From the NCBI RefSeq assembly GCF_003347205.1, contig NZ_QQBJ01000001.1, positions 186,001 to 250,000 of the forward strand: 64,000 nt of DNA. The letters are read 5' to 3'. The stretch is from Mycolicibacterium moriokaense (GTDB taxonomy: Bacteria > Actinomycetota > Actinomycetes > Mycobacteriales > Mycobacteriaceae). The translations under genes and the position numbers were made by a program. The first letter of the stretch is position 1. Each line of letters begins with the position of its first letter. Positions 34,091-43,158 of the stretch are shown here, one piece after another. Under the pieces are notes generated by a model, which had not been told where the DNA came from, searched no databases, and was given only the letters and a program-made list of their open reading frames with translations.

Positions 34091-34106
34091 TGTGACTGGG
34101 GTCACA
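34091..34106. promoter_or_regulatory. Perfect CRP-type cAMP receptor protein site
   Basis: TGTGACTGGGGTCACA matches TGTGAnnnnnnTCACA exactly, the motif bound by mycobacterial CRP (Rv3676). It lies 81 bp upstream of the lipC ATG and 68 bp from the fadE GTG on the other side, so it could regulate either gene. Confidence 0.75.
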
Positions 34107-34186
34107 TCCGCGGCGGGAACGTGCGATTAGTGAACAACTCCCGGATGTTGTCGTTTCGCCAGGGCGTAGCGGGGTACGCTCGCGCA

Positions 34187-35413
34187 ATGTCGGAACAACC
34201 GGACACCCGGTATCCCACGTCCTCTAACCTCTGGAAGCGCGCCCGTTGGTTTCTGCGCGCCGGACCCTCTGATTACCTGCTGGCGATGAGCGTCGCATCG
34301 GCGTCGCTGCCGATCATCGGGAAACGCCTTGAGCCCCTTGGTGCTGCGACCGCGATGGGCATCTGGGGCTACCGGCACGTGCCCGAGTTCATGTCCACCA
34401 CGGCACGCTCGTGGCTCGCAGCGGATCAGACACAGCTGCGCAAGCAGGACCGCGAGTCCACCAACGCCGTCGTCGACGCCGCCCTGCGCGGCGTGATCCC
34501 CGCCGCCGACCTGGCGATCGATTGGCCCGCGCCCGAGCGGTCGGCGCCGGTGCTGAAGATGCGCCACCACCGCCGCAGCCTGCACCGGGCGTCGGTACGC
34601 TACGGCGACCACCCGTCACAGTTGCTGGACGTGTGGCGGCCCAAGGAACTGCCCGTCGAACCGGCCCCGGTGATGATCTTCGTTCCCGGCGGCGCGTGGA
34701 TCCACGGCGGCAGGCAGCTGCAGGGCTACGCGCTGATGTCGCATCTGGCTCAGCAGGGCTGGGTGTGCCTGTCGGTGAACTACCGGGTGTCGCCGCACCA
34801 CCGCTGGCCGCAGCACATCACCGACGTGAAGACCGCGATCGCGTGGGCGCGCGCCAATGTGGACAAGTTCGGCGGCGACCGCAATTTCGTTGCGATATCG
34901 GGCTGTTCGGCGGGCGGGCACCTGTCCGCGCTGGCCGGCCTGACTCCCAACGACCCCGAGTTGCAGGCCGATCTGCCGGAGGGTTCGGACACGTCGGTCG
35001 ACGCGGTCGTTCCGATCTACGGCCGCTATGACTGGGAGGACCGTTCCACGCCCGAGCGCGACCGGTTCGTCAACTTCCTGGAGCGTGTCGTCGTCAAACG
35101 CAAGATCGACCGCCACCCGGAGATCTTCCGGAAGGCCTCGCCGATAGCGCAGATCCATCCCGACGCTCCGCCCTTCCTGGTCGTCCACGGCAGCGGCGAC
35201 TCGGTCATCCCGGTGGCACAGGCGCGAAGCTTCGTCGAGCGGCTTCGCGCGGTGTCGCGCTCGGTGGTCAGCTACGTCGAGCTGCCGGGGGCAGGACATG
35301 GCTTCGACATGACCGACGGCGCCCGCACGGGTTCGGTCGCCACCGCAATTGGGCTGTTTCTCAACCAGATTCACCGAAACCGGTCGCAGGTGTTGGCCAA
35401 AGAGGTTATATAG
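34187..35413 (+). CDS. lipC: Carboxylesterase/lipase LipC
   Basis: Alpha/beta-hydrolase of the hormone-sensitive lipase type, orthologous to Rv0220 and about the same length (408 residues). The oxyanion motif reads VPGGAWIHGG, the nucleophile elbow SGCSAGGH places the catalytic Ser at about residue 241, Asp is in HGSGDSVIP and His in GAGHGFD. The N-terminal 80 residues are hydrophobic/amphipathic and may associate with membrane. The C-terminus ends AKEVI as in Rv0220. It is followed 23 bp later by the wax-ester synthase gene. The upstream CRP site suggests cAMP control. Confidence 0.93.
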   Translation: MSEQPDTRYPTSSNLWKRARWFLRAGPSDYLLAMSVASASLPIIGKRLEPLGAATAMGIWGYRHVPEFMSTTARSWLAADQTQLRKQDRESTNAVVDAALRGVIPAADLAIDWPAPERSAPVLKMRHHRRSLHRASVRYGDHPSQLLDVWRPKELPVEPAPVMIFVPGGAWIHGGRQLQGYALMSHLAQQGWVCLSVNYRVSPHHRWPQHITDVKTAIAWARANVDKFGGDRNFVAISGCSAGGHLSALAGLTPNDPELQADLPEGSDTSVDAVVPIYGRYDWEDRSTPERDRFVNFLERVVVKRKIDRHPEIFRKASPIAQIHPDAPPFLVVHGSGDSVIPVAQARSFVERLRAVSRSVVSYVELPGAGHGFDMTDGARTGSVATAIGLFLNQIHRNRSQVLAKEVI

Positions 35414-35436
35414 CCTCCTGACGGGGAGGTGCGCGG

Positions 35437-36855
35437 TTGAAGAGGCTCAGCGGCTGGGACGCGGTACTGCTGTATTCCGAGACGCCCACCGTGCACATGC
35501 ACACCCTGAAGCTGGCGGTGATCGAGCTCGACGACCTCGGTGGCCGGACGTTCGGCATCGGCGAGTTCCGCAAGGTGATCCATTCGCGGCTCTACAAACT
35601 CGACCCGTTTCGTTACGAGCTCGTCGACATCCCGTTCAAGTTCCACCATCCGATGTGGCGGGAGAACTGCGAAGTCGACCTCGACTACCACGTCCGCCCA
35701 TATCGGGTCGACAGCCCCGGCGGCCGTCGCCAACTCGACGACGCCGTGGGCCGCATTGCGAGCACGCCGCTGGACCGCAGCAAGCCGCTGTGGGAGATGT
35801 ACTTCATCGAGGGCCTCGCCAACGGCCGGATCGCCGTGCTCGGCAAGATCCACCATTCGCTGGCCGACGGGGTGGCCTCGGCCAACCTGCTGGCACGCGG
35901 CATGGATCTGCTGGACGGCCCACAGACCGATCGCGATTCGTATGAAACGGATCCGGCGCCGCGTCGGGCGGAGCTGCTGAGGACCGCGTTCGGCGATCAC
36001 CTGCGCCAGATCGGCCGCTTCCCCGGGGTGGTGCGCTACACCGCGCAGGGCATCGGGCGGGTGCGTAAGAGCAACAAGAAGCTGTCACCGGAGCTGACGC
36101 GGCCGTTCACCCCGCCGCCGTCGTTCATGAATCACCGCGTCGACGCGCAGCGCCGGTTCGCCACCGCCACGCTGGCGCTCGCAGACGTCAAGGAGACGGC
36201 CAAACGCCTCGACGTGACGATCAACGACATGGTGCTGGCCATCTCGGCCGGCGCCCTGCGCCAGCTGTCGCTCAAGTACGACGGCCATGCCGACCATCCG
36301 CTGTTGGCCTCTGTCCCAGTGAGTTTCGACTTCTCCAGGGATCGAGTCTCGGGTAACCGCTTCACCGGCGTGATGATGGTGGTGCCGATCGAACTCTCCG
36401 ATCCGCTGCAGCGGGTGCGGGCGGTGCACGACGCGGCGGTCGAGGCAAAAGAGACCCATCATCTGATGGGCCCGGAACTGGTCAGCAGGTGGTCGTCCTA
36501 CTTCCCGCCCGCTCCCGCCGAGAAGCTGTTTCACTGGCTCGCCGACAAGGACGGCCAGAACAAGGTGTTGAACCTGCCGATCTCGAATGTGCCCGGCCCA
36601 CGCGAGCCGGGCCGCGTCGGCGGCGCGCTGGTGACCGAGATCTATTCGGTCGGGCCGTTGACCACCGGCAGCGGTCTGAACATCACCGTGTGGAGCTACG
36701 TCGACCAGCTCAACATCTCGGTGCTGTCCGACGGCGCGACGCTGCAGGACCCGCACGAGCTGACCGCCGCGATGATCGAGGCGTTCGTCGAAATCCGAAG
36801 GGCTGCCGGGCTTTCCGAGGAGTTGACGGTGGTCGAGAGCGCGATGGCTCCGTAA
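35437..36855 (+). CDS. Wax ester synthase/diacylglycerol acyltransferase (Rv0221 orthologue)
   Basis: WS/DGAT family enzyme that acylates alcohols or diacylglycerol with acyl-CoA to make storage lipid. The catalytic HHxxxDG motif is present as HHSLADG at about residues 139-145. The conserved C-terminal SNVPGPREP and a STLSDG-like end (ISVLSDGATLQDP) are also seen. 472 residues, matching Rv0221 throughout. The start is TTG at 35437 with GGGGAGG at 35423-35429 upstream, giving the family N-terminus KRLSGWDAVLLYSET. Co-transcribed with lipC. Confidence 0.94.
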   Translation: MKRLSGWDAVLLYSETPTVHMHTLKLAVIELDDLGGRTFGIGEFRKVIHSRLYKLDPFRYELVDIPFKFHHPMWRENCEVDLDYHVRPYRVDSPGGRRQLDDAVGRIASTPLDRSKPLWEMYFIEGLANGRIAVLGKIHHSLADGVASANLLARGMDLLDGPQTDRDSYETDPAPRRAELLRTAFGDHLRQIGRFPGVVRYTAQGIGRVRKSNKKLSPELTRPFTPPPSFMNHRVDAQRRFATATLALADVKETAKRLDVTINDMVLAISAGALRQLSLKYDGHADHPLLASVPVSFDFSRDRVSGNRFTGVMMVVPIELSDPLQRVRAVHDAAVEAKETHHLMGPELVSRWSSYFPPAPAEKLFHWLADKDGQNKVLNLPISNVPGPREPGRVGGALVTEIYSVGPLTTGSGLNITVWSYVDQLNISVLSDGATLQDPHELTAAMIEAFVEIRRAAGLSEELTVVESAMAP

Positions 36856-36858
36856 GAT

Positions 36859-38097
36859 CTAGTTCTCGTCGCGGGTGGCGTGCACCCAGGACAGGAACTT
36901 CCCGACCGCGTGCGCGGTGTAATAGCCGCGCGGCGAGCCGAAGAAGTCGAACGCGTGTTGTGCGTGCGGGATCTCGGAGTAGACGACGGTGTCCTTGGAG
37001 ACGTCTCGCAGCGCTGCCACGAAGTCGCGCGCCTCGGGCACCGGGATCAGCGAGTCGTCGACGCCGTGCAGGATGTAGAACGGCGGGGCGTCGGGCCGCA
37101 CCCGGGTGATCGGCGAGGCGTCGCGGTAGACCTGCAGGTGCTTGGTCAGCCGCTTCTTGACGACGATCCGCTGCAACATGATCAACACGAACTCCCAGCG
37201 GCCCGGGCCCCTGGTGCTGAACCAGTCGTAGCGGCCGTAGATCGGAACCGCCGCTGCCACAGAGGTATCGGCATCCTCGAACCCAGGCTGGTATTGCGGA
37301 TCGTCGGGTGTCAGGGCAGCCAGCGCACACAGGTGCCCGCCCGCCGAACCGCCGGTGATCGCGACGAAGTCGGGGTCACCGCCGTACTCGGCGATGTGCT
37401 CCTTGATCCAGGCGAGGGCGTGCTTGACGTCGACGATGTGGTCGGGCCAGGTGTGCCGCGGGCTCACCCGGTAGTCGATGGACACGCACACCCAACCACG
37501 CTCGGCCATGTGGCTCATCAGCGGGTACGCCTGAGGGCGGCGCATGCCGATTGACCATGCCCCGCCGGGCACCTGCAGCAGCACAGGGGCCTTGCCGTCG
37601 CGCGGCAGATCGCGTCGCCGCCAGATGTCGGCGAAGTTCACCCTGGGGTGCGGACCGTACTGAACGACGTCCGCCTTCTCCACATACCGGCGTCGAATCA
37701 GATCGTTCGGCGGAACGCCGATCAGATGCCGTCGCCGCAACGGCTGAGAACGGGCGGCGACGGCCTCGTAGTTCTCGCCGAGCGCCTCTTCGAGTGGCTT
37801 CTCGAAATACGGCTCGGACTTCACGTTGCGGTTCATGATGAGGCCCAGCAGCCCCCAGGTGATCACCTTGAGTAGCAACGCGATTCGGCCGCGCCCGGTT
37901 GCGTAGTCGCCCCGCAGCCAACGCCAGAGCGCGCCGAACATTGAGCCGGCGAGATACAGCGGCGCCATCTCGGTGGTCGGCCAGCCCAGGAAGAACGCCG
38001 GGATGGTCGGGTAGCCGTCGCGGCCGAAGGGCCGGATCCCGTTGGCCGCGTTCGCGAGCTCCAGCCCGGCTCGCAGCAGCGGTCTGCGCCTACGCAT
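36859..38097 (-). CDS. Alpha/beta-hydrolase esterase (LipO-like)
   Basis: A 412-residue esterase of the same family as LipC: VPGGAWSIGM oxyanion motif, GGSAGGH nucleophile elbow, HGVDDSLIPV acid and HAQHAFDFF histidine region. The N-terminal third contains hydrophobic segments (about 30-110). It overlaps the preceding fadD by 8 bp on the minus strand. The trio esterase-FadD-acyltransferase next to a WS/DGAT gene recalls M. tuberculosis Rv1425-Rv1428c (lipO, fadD12), which supports the LipO-like label. Its stop is 3 bp from the convergent WS/DGAT stop. Confidence 0.87.
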   Translation of the reverse strand: MRRRRPLLRAGLELANAANGIRPFGRDGYPTIPAFFLGWPTTEMAPLYLAGSMFGALWRWLRGDYATGRGRIALLLKVITWGLLGLIMNRNVKSEPYFEKPLEEALGENYEAVAARSQPLRRRHLIGVPPNDLIRRRYVEKADVVQYGPHPRVNFADIWRRRDLPRDGKAPVLLQVPGGAWSIGMRRPQAYPLMSHMAERGWVCVSIDYRVSPRHTWPDHIVDVKHALAWIKEHIAEYGGDPDFVAITGGSAGGHLCALAALTPDDPQYQPGFEDADTSVAAAVPIYGRYDWFSTRGPGRWEFVLIMLQRIVVKKRLTKHLQVYRDASPITRVRPDAPPFYILHGVDDSLIPVPEARDFVAALRDVSKDTVVYSEIPHAQHAFDFFGSPRGYYTAHAVGKFLSWVHATRDEN

Positions 38098-39733
38098 CGG
38101 CGCCACCGTCCACCAACGAGTGCAGGTCTTTGCGCACGATCTTGCCGGTGATGCTGCGCGGAAGCTCGTCGAGCACCGTGATCTGACGTGGCACTTTGTA
38201 GTTCGCCAGGCTCTCGCGCACATGCTGTTTCAGCGTTTCGATCGTGGCGGCCGCGCCGTCGTTGAGCACGACGAACGCCGCGAGCCGTTGACCGTACTGC
38301 TCGTCGTCCACGCCGATGACAGCAGCCTCGGCCACATCGGCGTGCGACGAGAGCGTCTTCTCCACCTCGATGGGGTAGACGTTCTCGCCGCCGGAGACGA
38401 TCATCTCGTCGTCGCGACCGACGACGAACAGCCTGCCGTTCGCGTCGACGTAGCCCATGTCGCCCGAGGCCATGAAGCCGTCGTGGAAGTCCTTCGTCTT
38501 GCCCGAGGTGTAGCCGTCGAACAGCGTGCCGCTGCGGCAGTAGATCTGGCCGACCTCCCCGGCCGGAACCTCACGGAACTCCTTGTCCAGCACCCGGATT
38601 TCGGTTCCGGGCGCCGGCTTGCCCGCTGTGTCGGGGGCCGCCCTGAGGTCTTGCGGCGTGGCCGACGCGATCAATCCGGCCTCCGTGGCGTTGTAGTTGT
38701 TGTAGATGACGTCGCCGAACTGATCCATGAAGGCCGTCACGACGTCGGGACGCATCCGCGACCCCGATGCGGCGGCGAACCTCAGGGATCGCCCGCTGTA
38801 GCGGTTACGTACCCCGTCGGGCAGTTCCATAATCCGGTCGAACATCACCGGCACCACCGCGAGGCCGGTAGCCCGGTGCCGGTCGATCAACTCAAGGGTC
38901 GCCTCGGGATCGAACTTGCGTCGGGTGACGATCGTGCAGGCCATCGTCGCGGCGAAGATCAACTGGGAGAACCCCCACGCGTGGAACATCGGCGCGGCGA
39001 CGACAACCGCCTCTTCCGTGTGCCACGGGGTGCGGTCCAGGATCGCCTTCAGAGCGCTCGGGTCGCCGCCGGTCATCCGGGCGCCCTTGGGAGTTCCCGT
39101 GGTACCGGACGTCAGCAGGATCGTCCGCGGGCTCTGCGAGGTCCGCTTCGGCGTCTGACCGGCGTGCGCGGCGATCATCTTCTCGACGGTCGGGGAGTCC
39201 CCGTGCGCGGACGGGTCGTCGGTCCAGGCGACGATGCGGGTGGTGTCCGGCTTGTCGGCGAGTGCCCGGTCGACGATCGCGGTGAACTCCTCGTCGTAGA
39301 CGACGGCGTCGGCGCCCTCCCGAGCGACCACCTCGGCCAGCGCGGGCCCGGCGAAGGAGGTGTTCAGCAGCAGCAGGTCGGTGCCGATGCGGTTGGCCGC
39401 GACCACCGCCTCGATGAAGCCGCGGTGGTTGCGGCACATCAGCCCGATCACCCGCGGCTGTCCGCCGGGCAGGGCCTGCAGGGCCGCGGCGAAGGCGTCG
39501 CAGCGCTGATCGATCTCACGCCAGGTGAGCGTGCCGAGCTCGTCGACAAGGCCGGGCCGGTCCGGACACCGCTGTGCGGCGGAGGCGAAACCCGATACAG
39601 CCGAGATGTTTTCGCGTCGCATCGCCGCCGCGATTCGCAGATACTTGTCGGGCCGCAGCGGGGCGATGATGCCTGCCTTGCGCATCGTGGCGACCAGGCC
39701 CAGGGTGTCGTTCACGCGGTCGAGGAATGCCAT
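38090..39733 (-). CDS. Fatty-acyl-CoA ligase (FadD12-like)
   Basis: A 547-residue acyl-adenylate-forming enzyme. AMP-binding motif LLTSGTTGTPKGARM near residue 210, YNNYNATEAG near 345, hinge DDEMIVSGGENVYPIEVE near 440 and catalytic Lys in SITGKIVRKDL near the end. It lies between an acyltransferase gene (4 bp upstream) and the LipO-like gene (8-bp overlap), an operon matching Rv1428c-Rv1427c-Rv1426c. It probably feeds acyl-CoA to the neighbouring acyltransferase or WS/DGAT. Confidence 0.92.
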   Translation of the reverse strand: MAFLDRVNDTLGLVATMRKAGIIAPLRPDKYLRIAAAMRRENISAVSGFASAAQRCPDRPGLVDELGTLTWREIDQRCDAFAAALQALPGGQPRVIGLMCRNHRGFIEAVVAANRIGTDLLLLNTSFAGPALAEVVAREGADAVVYDEEFTAIVDRALADKPDTTRIVAWTDDPSAHGDSPTVEKMIAAHAGQTPKRTSQSPRTILLTSGTTGTPKGARMTGGDPSALKAILDRTPWHTEEAVVVAAPMFHAWGFSQLIFAATMACTIVTRRKFDPEATLELIDRHRATGLAVVPVMFDRIMELPDGVRNRYSGRSLRFAAASGSRMRPDVVTAFMDQFGDVIYNNYNATEAGLIASATPQDLRAAPDTAGKPAPGTEIRVLDKEFREVPAGEVGQIYCRSGTLFDGYTSGKTKDFHDGFMASGDMGYVDANGRLFVVGRDDEMIVSGGENVYPIEVEKTLSSHADVAEAAVIGVDDEQYGQRLAAFVVLNDGAAATIETLKQHVRESLANYKVPRQITVLDELPRSITGKIVRKDLHSLVDGGADA

Positions 39734-39737
39734 GGGC

Positions 39738-40547
39738 TCAGCCGAGGATCGGCAGTCGGCGTTCGGCGGCCAGTTCGTCGAGGGCCCGTTGCATGACGTG
39801 GCGGACGTGCGCGTCGACTTCGTCGATATCGGGGCTCTCGCCGAACTCGGCGACGATGTCGATCGGCGGCAGCACTTCCATGGTGATCTTGGCCGGCAGC
39901 GGAATGTTCGGCGGGATGGCCATGCTCAGCCCGAACGGGAAGCCGAACGAGATCGGAATGATCTTGGTGCGGGCCAGTCGGGCGATCGGGCCGAGACGCT
40001 TGGCCAGCCAGGTGCCCCGGGTCAGGTACAGCTGGGTCTGTTGGCCGCCGACGCCGACGGTCGGCACGATCGGCACGCCCGCGTTCAAGGCCGCCTTGAC
40101 GTAGCCGGTGCGCCCGCCGAAGTCGATCTTGTTCTCCGACAGCGTCGGCCGGTACACGTCGTAGTCGCCGCCCGGGAAGACGACGACGAGGCCGCCGGAG
40201 CGAAGCGCCTCATCGGCGTTCGCGTGGCTGGCGCTGATGTAGCCGATCTTCTTGAAGAAGTCCCCCGTCGGCCCGACCGAGAGCATGTCGTGGCTCAACG
40301 TGTACAGCGGCCGGTCGTAGCCGTGCTTCTCGTAGAAGTCGGCAGCCAGGATGGGGACGTCCATCGGCAGCATGCCGCCGGAGTGGTTGGACACCAGCAG
40401 GGCGCCGCCCGGCGGCATGTTCTCCAGCCCGCGAACCTCCGAGCGGAAGTAACGCTTGAGGAACGGGCGACTCAGGCCCATGACCCGTTCGGTCAGCCCC
40501 GGATCCCACTTGGTGATCTCCGACGGCTCGATATCGGTCGCGGACAT
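39738..40547 (-). CDS. Lysophospholipid/monoacylglycerol-type acyltransferase (Rv1428c-like)
   Basis: A 269-residue PlsC-fold acyltransferase. The His-containing block is VSNHSGGMLPMDVPIL, with His and Asp seven residues apart rather than the four of the classical NHX4D motif, as in TMEM68-type relatives. Block III-like FPGGDYDVYRP and the later PIVPTVGVGGQQT are also recognisable. It is first in the minus-strand operon acyltransferase-fadD-lipO, and its promoter region carries a KstR-like palindrome. ATG at 40547. Confidence 0.85.
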   Translation of the reverse strand: MSATDIEPSEITKWDPGLTERVMGLSRPFLKRYFRSEVRGLENMPPGGALLVSNHSGGMLPMDVPILAADFYEKHGYDRPLYTLSHDMLSVGPTGDFFKKIGYISASHANADEALRSGGLVVVFPGGDYDVYRPTLSENKIDFGGRTGYVKAALNAGVPIVPTVGVGGQQTQLYLTRGTWLAKRLGPIARLARTKIIPISFGFPFGLSMAIPPNIPLPAKITMEVLPPIDIVAEFGESPDIDEVDAHVRHVMQRALDELAAERRLPILG

Positions 40548-40564
40548 GGATCCCCTCCGTGAAT

Positions 40565-40578
40565 TAGAACGTGTTCTA
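40565..40578. promoter_or_regulatory. KstR-like TetR operator between acyltransferase operon and echA1
   Basis: TAGAACGTGTTCTA is a perfect palindrome and fits TnnAACnnGTTnnA, the motif of KstR, the TetR-type repressor of cholesterol and lipid genes in mycobacteria. It lies 18 bp from the acyltransferase ATG and 60 bp from the echA1 GTG, so one site may repress both directions. Confidence 0.72.
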
Positions 40579-40637
40579 GTTTTACATAATACCCACGCGG
40601 TGTAGCGCGCCAAACCTCGGTGGATAGCATCACCGAC

Positions 40638-41417
40638 GTGAGCGAAGAAGCCAACAGCGAAGAAGTAGTCCTGGTCGAACAGCGCGACCGGGTCCTCATC
40701 ATCACGATCAACAGGCCGCAGGCCCGCAACGCCGTCAACGCCGAGGTCAGCCGGGGCCTCGCCGATGCCATGGACCGCCTCGACAATGAGGACGGCCTGT
40801 CGGTCGGCATCCTGACCGGCGCAGGCGGCTCGTTCTCCGCGGGCATGGACCTCAAGGCGTTCGCGCGCGGGGAGAACGTCGTCGTCGAGGGCCGGGGCAT
40901 GGGCTTCACCGAGCGGCCACCGGCCAAGCCGCTGATTGCGGCGGTCGAGGGGTACTGCCTGGCGGGCGGCTGCGAGTTGGCCCTGGCTACCGACCTGATC
41001 GTGGCGTCGAAGGAGTCCGCGTTCGGCATCCCGGAGGTCAAGCGCGGGCTGGTCGCAGGCGGCGGCGGGCTGCTGCGGTTGCCGCAGCGCATCCCGTATG
41101 CGGTCGCGATGGAGTTGGCGCTGACCGGCGAGAACCTCTCCGCCGAACGCGCGCACGAACTCGGACTGGTGAACCTGCTGGCCGAACCGGGCTCGGCGCT
41201 GGATGCGGCCATCGGCCTCGCCGAACGGATCAGCGCCAACGGCCCGCTCGCGGTCGCCGCGACCAAGCGCATCATCGTCGAGGCGCGCGGCTGGAGCCCC
41301 GACGAGATGTGGGCCGAGCAGACCAAGATCCTGGCGCCCGTCTTCATGTCCAACGACGCCAGGGAGGGCGCGGTGGCCTTCGCCGAGAAGCGGCAGCCGA
41401 AGTGGACGGGCACCTGA
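40638..41417 (+). CDS. echA1: Enoyl-CoA hydratase/isomerase EchA1
   Basis: Crotonase-fold protein of 259 residues, close to Rv0222 along its length. The oxyanion-hole region is FSAGMDLKAFARG. Both crotonase glutamates appear to be present (GIPEVKRG and AVAMELALTG), so hydratase activity is plausible. The C-terminus FAEKRQPKWTGT is typical. I chose the GTG at 40638 because it aligns with the Rv0222 start; an upstream in-frame start at 40620 adds six residues. Next gene (nat) begins 16 bp downstream. Confidence 0.92.
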   Translation: MSEEANSEEVVLVEQRDRVLIITINRPQARNAVNAEVSRGLADAMDRLDNEDGLSVGILTGAGGSFSAGMDLKAFARGENVVVEGRGMGFTERPPAKPLIAAVEGYCLAGGCELALATDLIVASKESAFGIPEVKRGLVAGGGGLLRLPQRIPYAVAMELALTGENLSAERAHELGLVNLLAEPGSALDAAIGLAERISANGPLAVAATKRIIVEARGWSPDEMWAEQTKILAPVFMSNDAREGAVAFAEKRQPKWTGT

Positions 41418-41433
41418 TCTCCGCTGTCCGGTC

Positions 41434-42282
41434 GTGACCGACGCGTCCATCGCCGAGTACCTCGAGCGCGTCCGCTACAGCGGCGCGACCGAGCCGACCC
41501 TGGATGTACTCACCGCGCTGACCGCCGCGCACAACCGCTGGATTCCGTTCGAGAACCTCAACCCGCTGATGGGCGTACCGGTGGTGGATCTGCGACCCGA
41601 GGCCCTGTTCGACAAGCTGGTCCGCCGCCGTCGGGGCGGCTACTGCTTCGAGCAGAACGGCGTCATGGCACATGTGTTGTCGCAGTTGGGCTTCGGCGTC
41701 GACGTGCTCGGTGGGCGAGTGGTCTGGATGAACACCGGCGGCGAACTGCCCGCCCAGACGCATCAAACGCTCGCGGTGACGGTGCCGGGAGAGGACGGCC
41801 GCTATCTCGTCGACGTGGGGTTCGGCGGCCAGACCCTGCCGTCGCCGATCCGCTTCGAGATCGACACGGTGCAGCAGACGCGCCACGAGCCGTACCGGAT
41901 CCGCGAGCGCACCGACCTCCCCGAAGACGGCTACGGGAAAGACAGCTATGTGCTGGAAGCCGAGGTCCGCGACGCCTGGGAACCGCTCTACCTGTTCAGC
42001 ACCCGCCCGTTTCCGATGATCGACCGCCAGGTCGGAAGTTGGTATGTGTCGACGTATCCGGAGTCGCACTTCGTCACCGGCCTCACCGCGGCGCTGGTCA
42101 CCGACGACGCGCGGTGGAATCTGCGCGGCCGAAACCTCGCGATCCACAGCGGGGGCGAGAGCGAGCGCATCCGCTTCGACACGGCGGCGCAGGTGATCGA
42201 GGCGCTGACCGGCCGATTCGGCATCGACCTCACCGGCCTCGGCGACGTCGAAGCCCGCATCGAAGAAGTGCTGGACAGCTGA
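41434..42282 (+). CDS. nat: Arylamine N-acetyltransferase
   Basis: Transfers acetyl (or propionyl) from CoA to arylamines and hydrazines; NATs have been linked to steroid catabolism in mycobacteria. The Cys-His-Asp triad is complete: Cys71 in RRGGYCFEQN, His110 in QTHQTL and Asp127 in VDVGFGG. 282 residues, usual length. The GTG start at 41434 follows echA1 by 16 bp, suggesting an operon under the KstR-like site. Confidence 0.93.
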   Translation: MTDASIAEYLERVRYSGATEPTLDVLTALTAAHNRWIPFENLNPLMGVPVVDLRPEALFDKLVRRRRGGYCFEQNGVMAHVLSQLGFGVDVLGGRVVWMNTGGELPAQTHQTLAVTVPGEDGRYLVDVGFGGQTLPSPIRFEIDTVQQTRHEPYRIRERTDLPEDGYGKDSYVLEAEVRDAWEPLYLFSTRPFPMIDRQVGSWYVSTYPESHFVTGLTAALVTDDARWNLRGRNLAIHSGGESERIRFDTAAQVIEALTGRFGIDLTGLGDVEARIEEVLDS

Positions 42283-42332
42283 GCGCCGCTGCTGTGTGAG
42301 CGCGGCGTCGCCACACCCTGTCTAATTCGGTG

Positions 42333-43100
42333 ATGAGCAGCCAACAACGCAGCGCCGTCGTCACCGGCGCGTCGAGCGGTATCGGGCGGGCGATCACCCG
42401 GGCACTTCGCGAAGAGGGGTTCGCGGTCACGATGGTCGGACGCGACCCCGCCAAGCTGGCCGCCGCCGCGGAGGCTGACGAGGGAGACGCCGGCGAGGGA
42501 CTGGCGCCCGCGACCGTCATGGCCGGATCGGTGGCCGACGAGGGATTCCTCGACGAGATCGTGGAGTTCCACTCCGGGACACACGGAGCGCTGGACCTGT
42601 TGGTCAACAGTGCCGGGATCGCCGGGAACCGAGCGGTGGGCGATATCACCGCCGACTTCCTCGACGCCCAACTCGCCGTCAATACCCGCGCCGTGGTCTT
42701 GTTGACCGCGAAATGCCTACCCCTGCTCAAAAGTGCGGTAGCGCTTCGGAATTCGGCTCAAGTGGTCAACATCGCATCGAACGCGGGCAAGCGTGGCGAG
42801 GCGACTCTGTCGTCGTATTCGGCGACCAAGGCGGCCGTGATCGGGTTCACCGAGGCGTTGCACGACGAACTCGCCACGTCGGGGATCAAGGCGACCGCGG
42901 TGTGCCCGGGCCTGGTGGACACGCCGATGGCGGACGCGTACCGCGGCGCCATAGCTGCCTCGACGATGATCAGCCCGGCCGACGTGGCCGAGGTCGTCCG
43001 GATGACGACGCGGTTGTCCACGGTGTGCATCGTCCCGGAGATCGTGCTGCTGCGCCCGACCGAGTGGCTGCAGCCCGAGGAGGTCAGATCGTTGGGCTAG
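42333..43100 (+). CDS. Short-chain dehydrogenase/reductase
   Basis: A classical SDR of 255 residues: cofactor motif VTGASSGIGRA at about 9-19, NSAG in strand 4, active Ser in VVNIASNAG and YSATK (Tyr/Lys) near residue 168. It should be a NAD(P)-dependent alcohol/ketone oxidoreductase; the substrate is not evident. A GTG immediately precedes the ATG (42330), so translation could start three bases earlier. It lies 50 bp after nat. Confidence 0.88.
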   Translation: MSSQQRSAVVTGASSGIGRAITRALREEGFAVTMVGRDPAKLAAAAEADEGDAGEGLAPATVMAGSVADEGFLDEIVEFHSGTHGALDLLVNSAGIAGNRAVGDITADFLDAQLAVNTRAVVLLTAKCLPLLKSAVALRNSAQVVNIASNAGKRGEATLSSYSATKAAVIGFTEALHDELATSGIKATAVCPGLVDTPMADAYRGAIAASTMISPADVAEVVRMTTRLSTVCIVPEIVLLRPTEWLQPEEVRSLG

Positions 43101-43158
43101 CTTTGGTCGCGCGGGTGTCCACACGGAGGACCCGGGACTCGGGAGGACAAGGGGTCAG

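Noticed and set aside
38042-39796. A 584-codon plus-strand open frame opposite the FadD gene
   Set aside because: The minus strand has all adenylate-forming motifs; the plus-strand translation is a low-information shadow.
40565-40578. Possible LexA/SOS box (GAAC...GTTC)
   Set aside because: The mycobacterial SOS box needs four bases between GAAC and GTTC; here there are two, which fits the KstR-type pattern instead.
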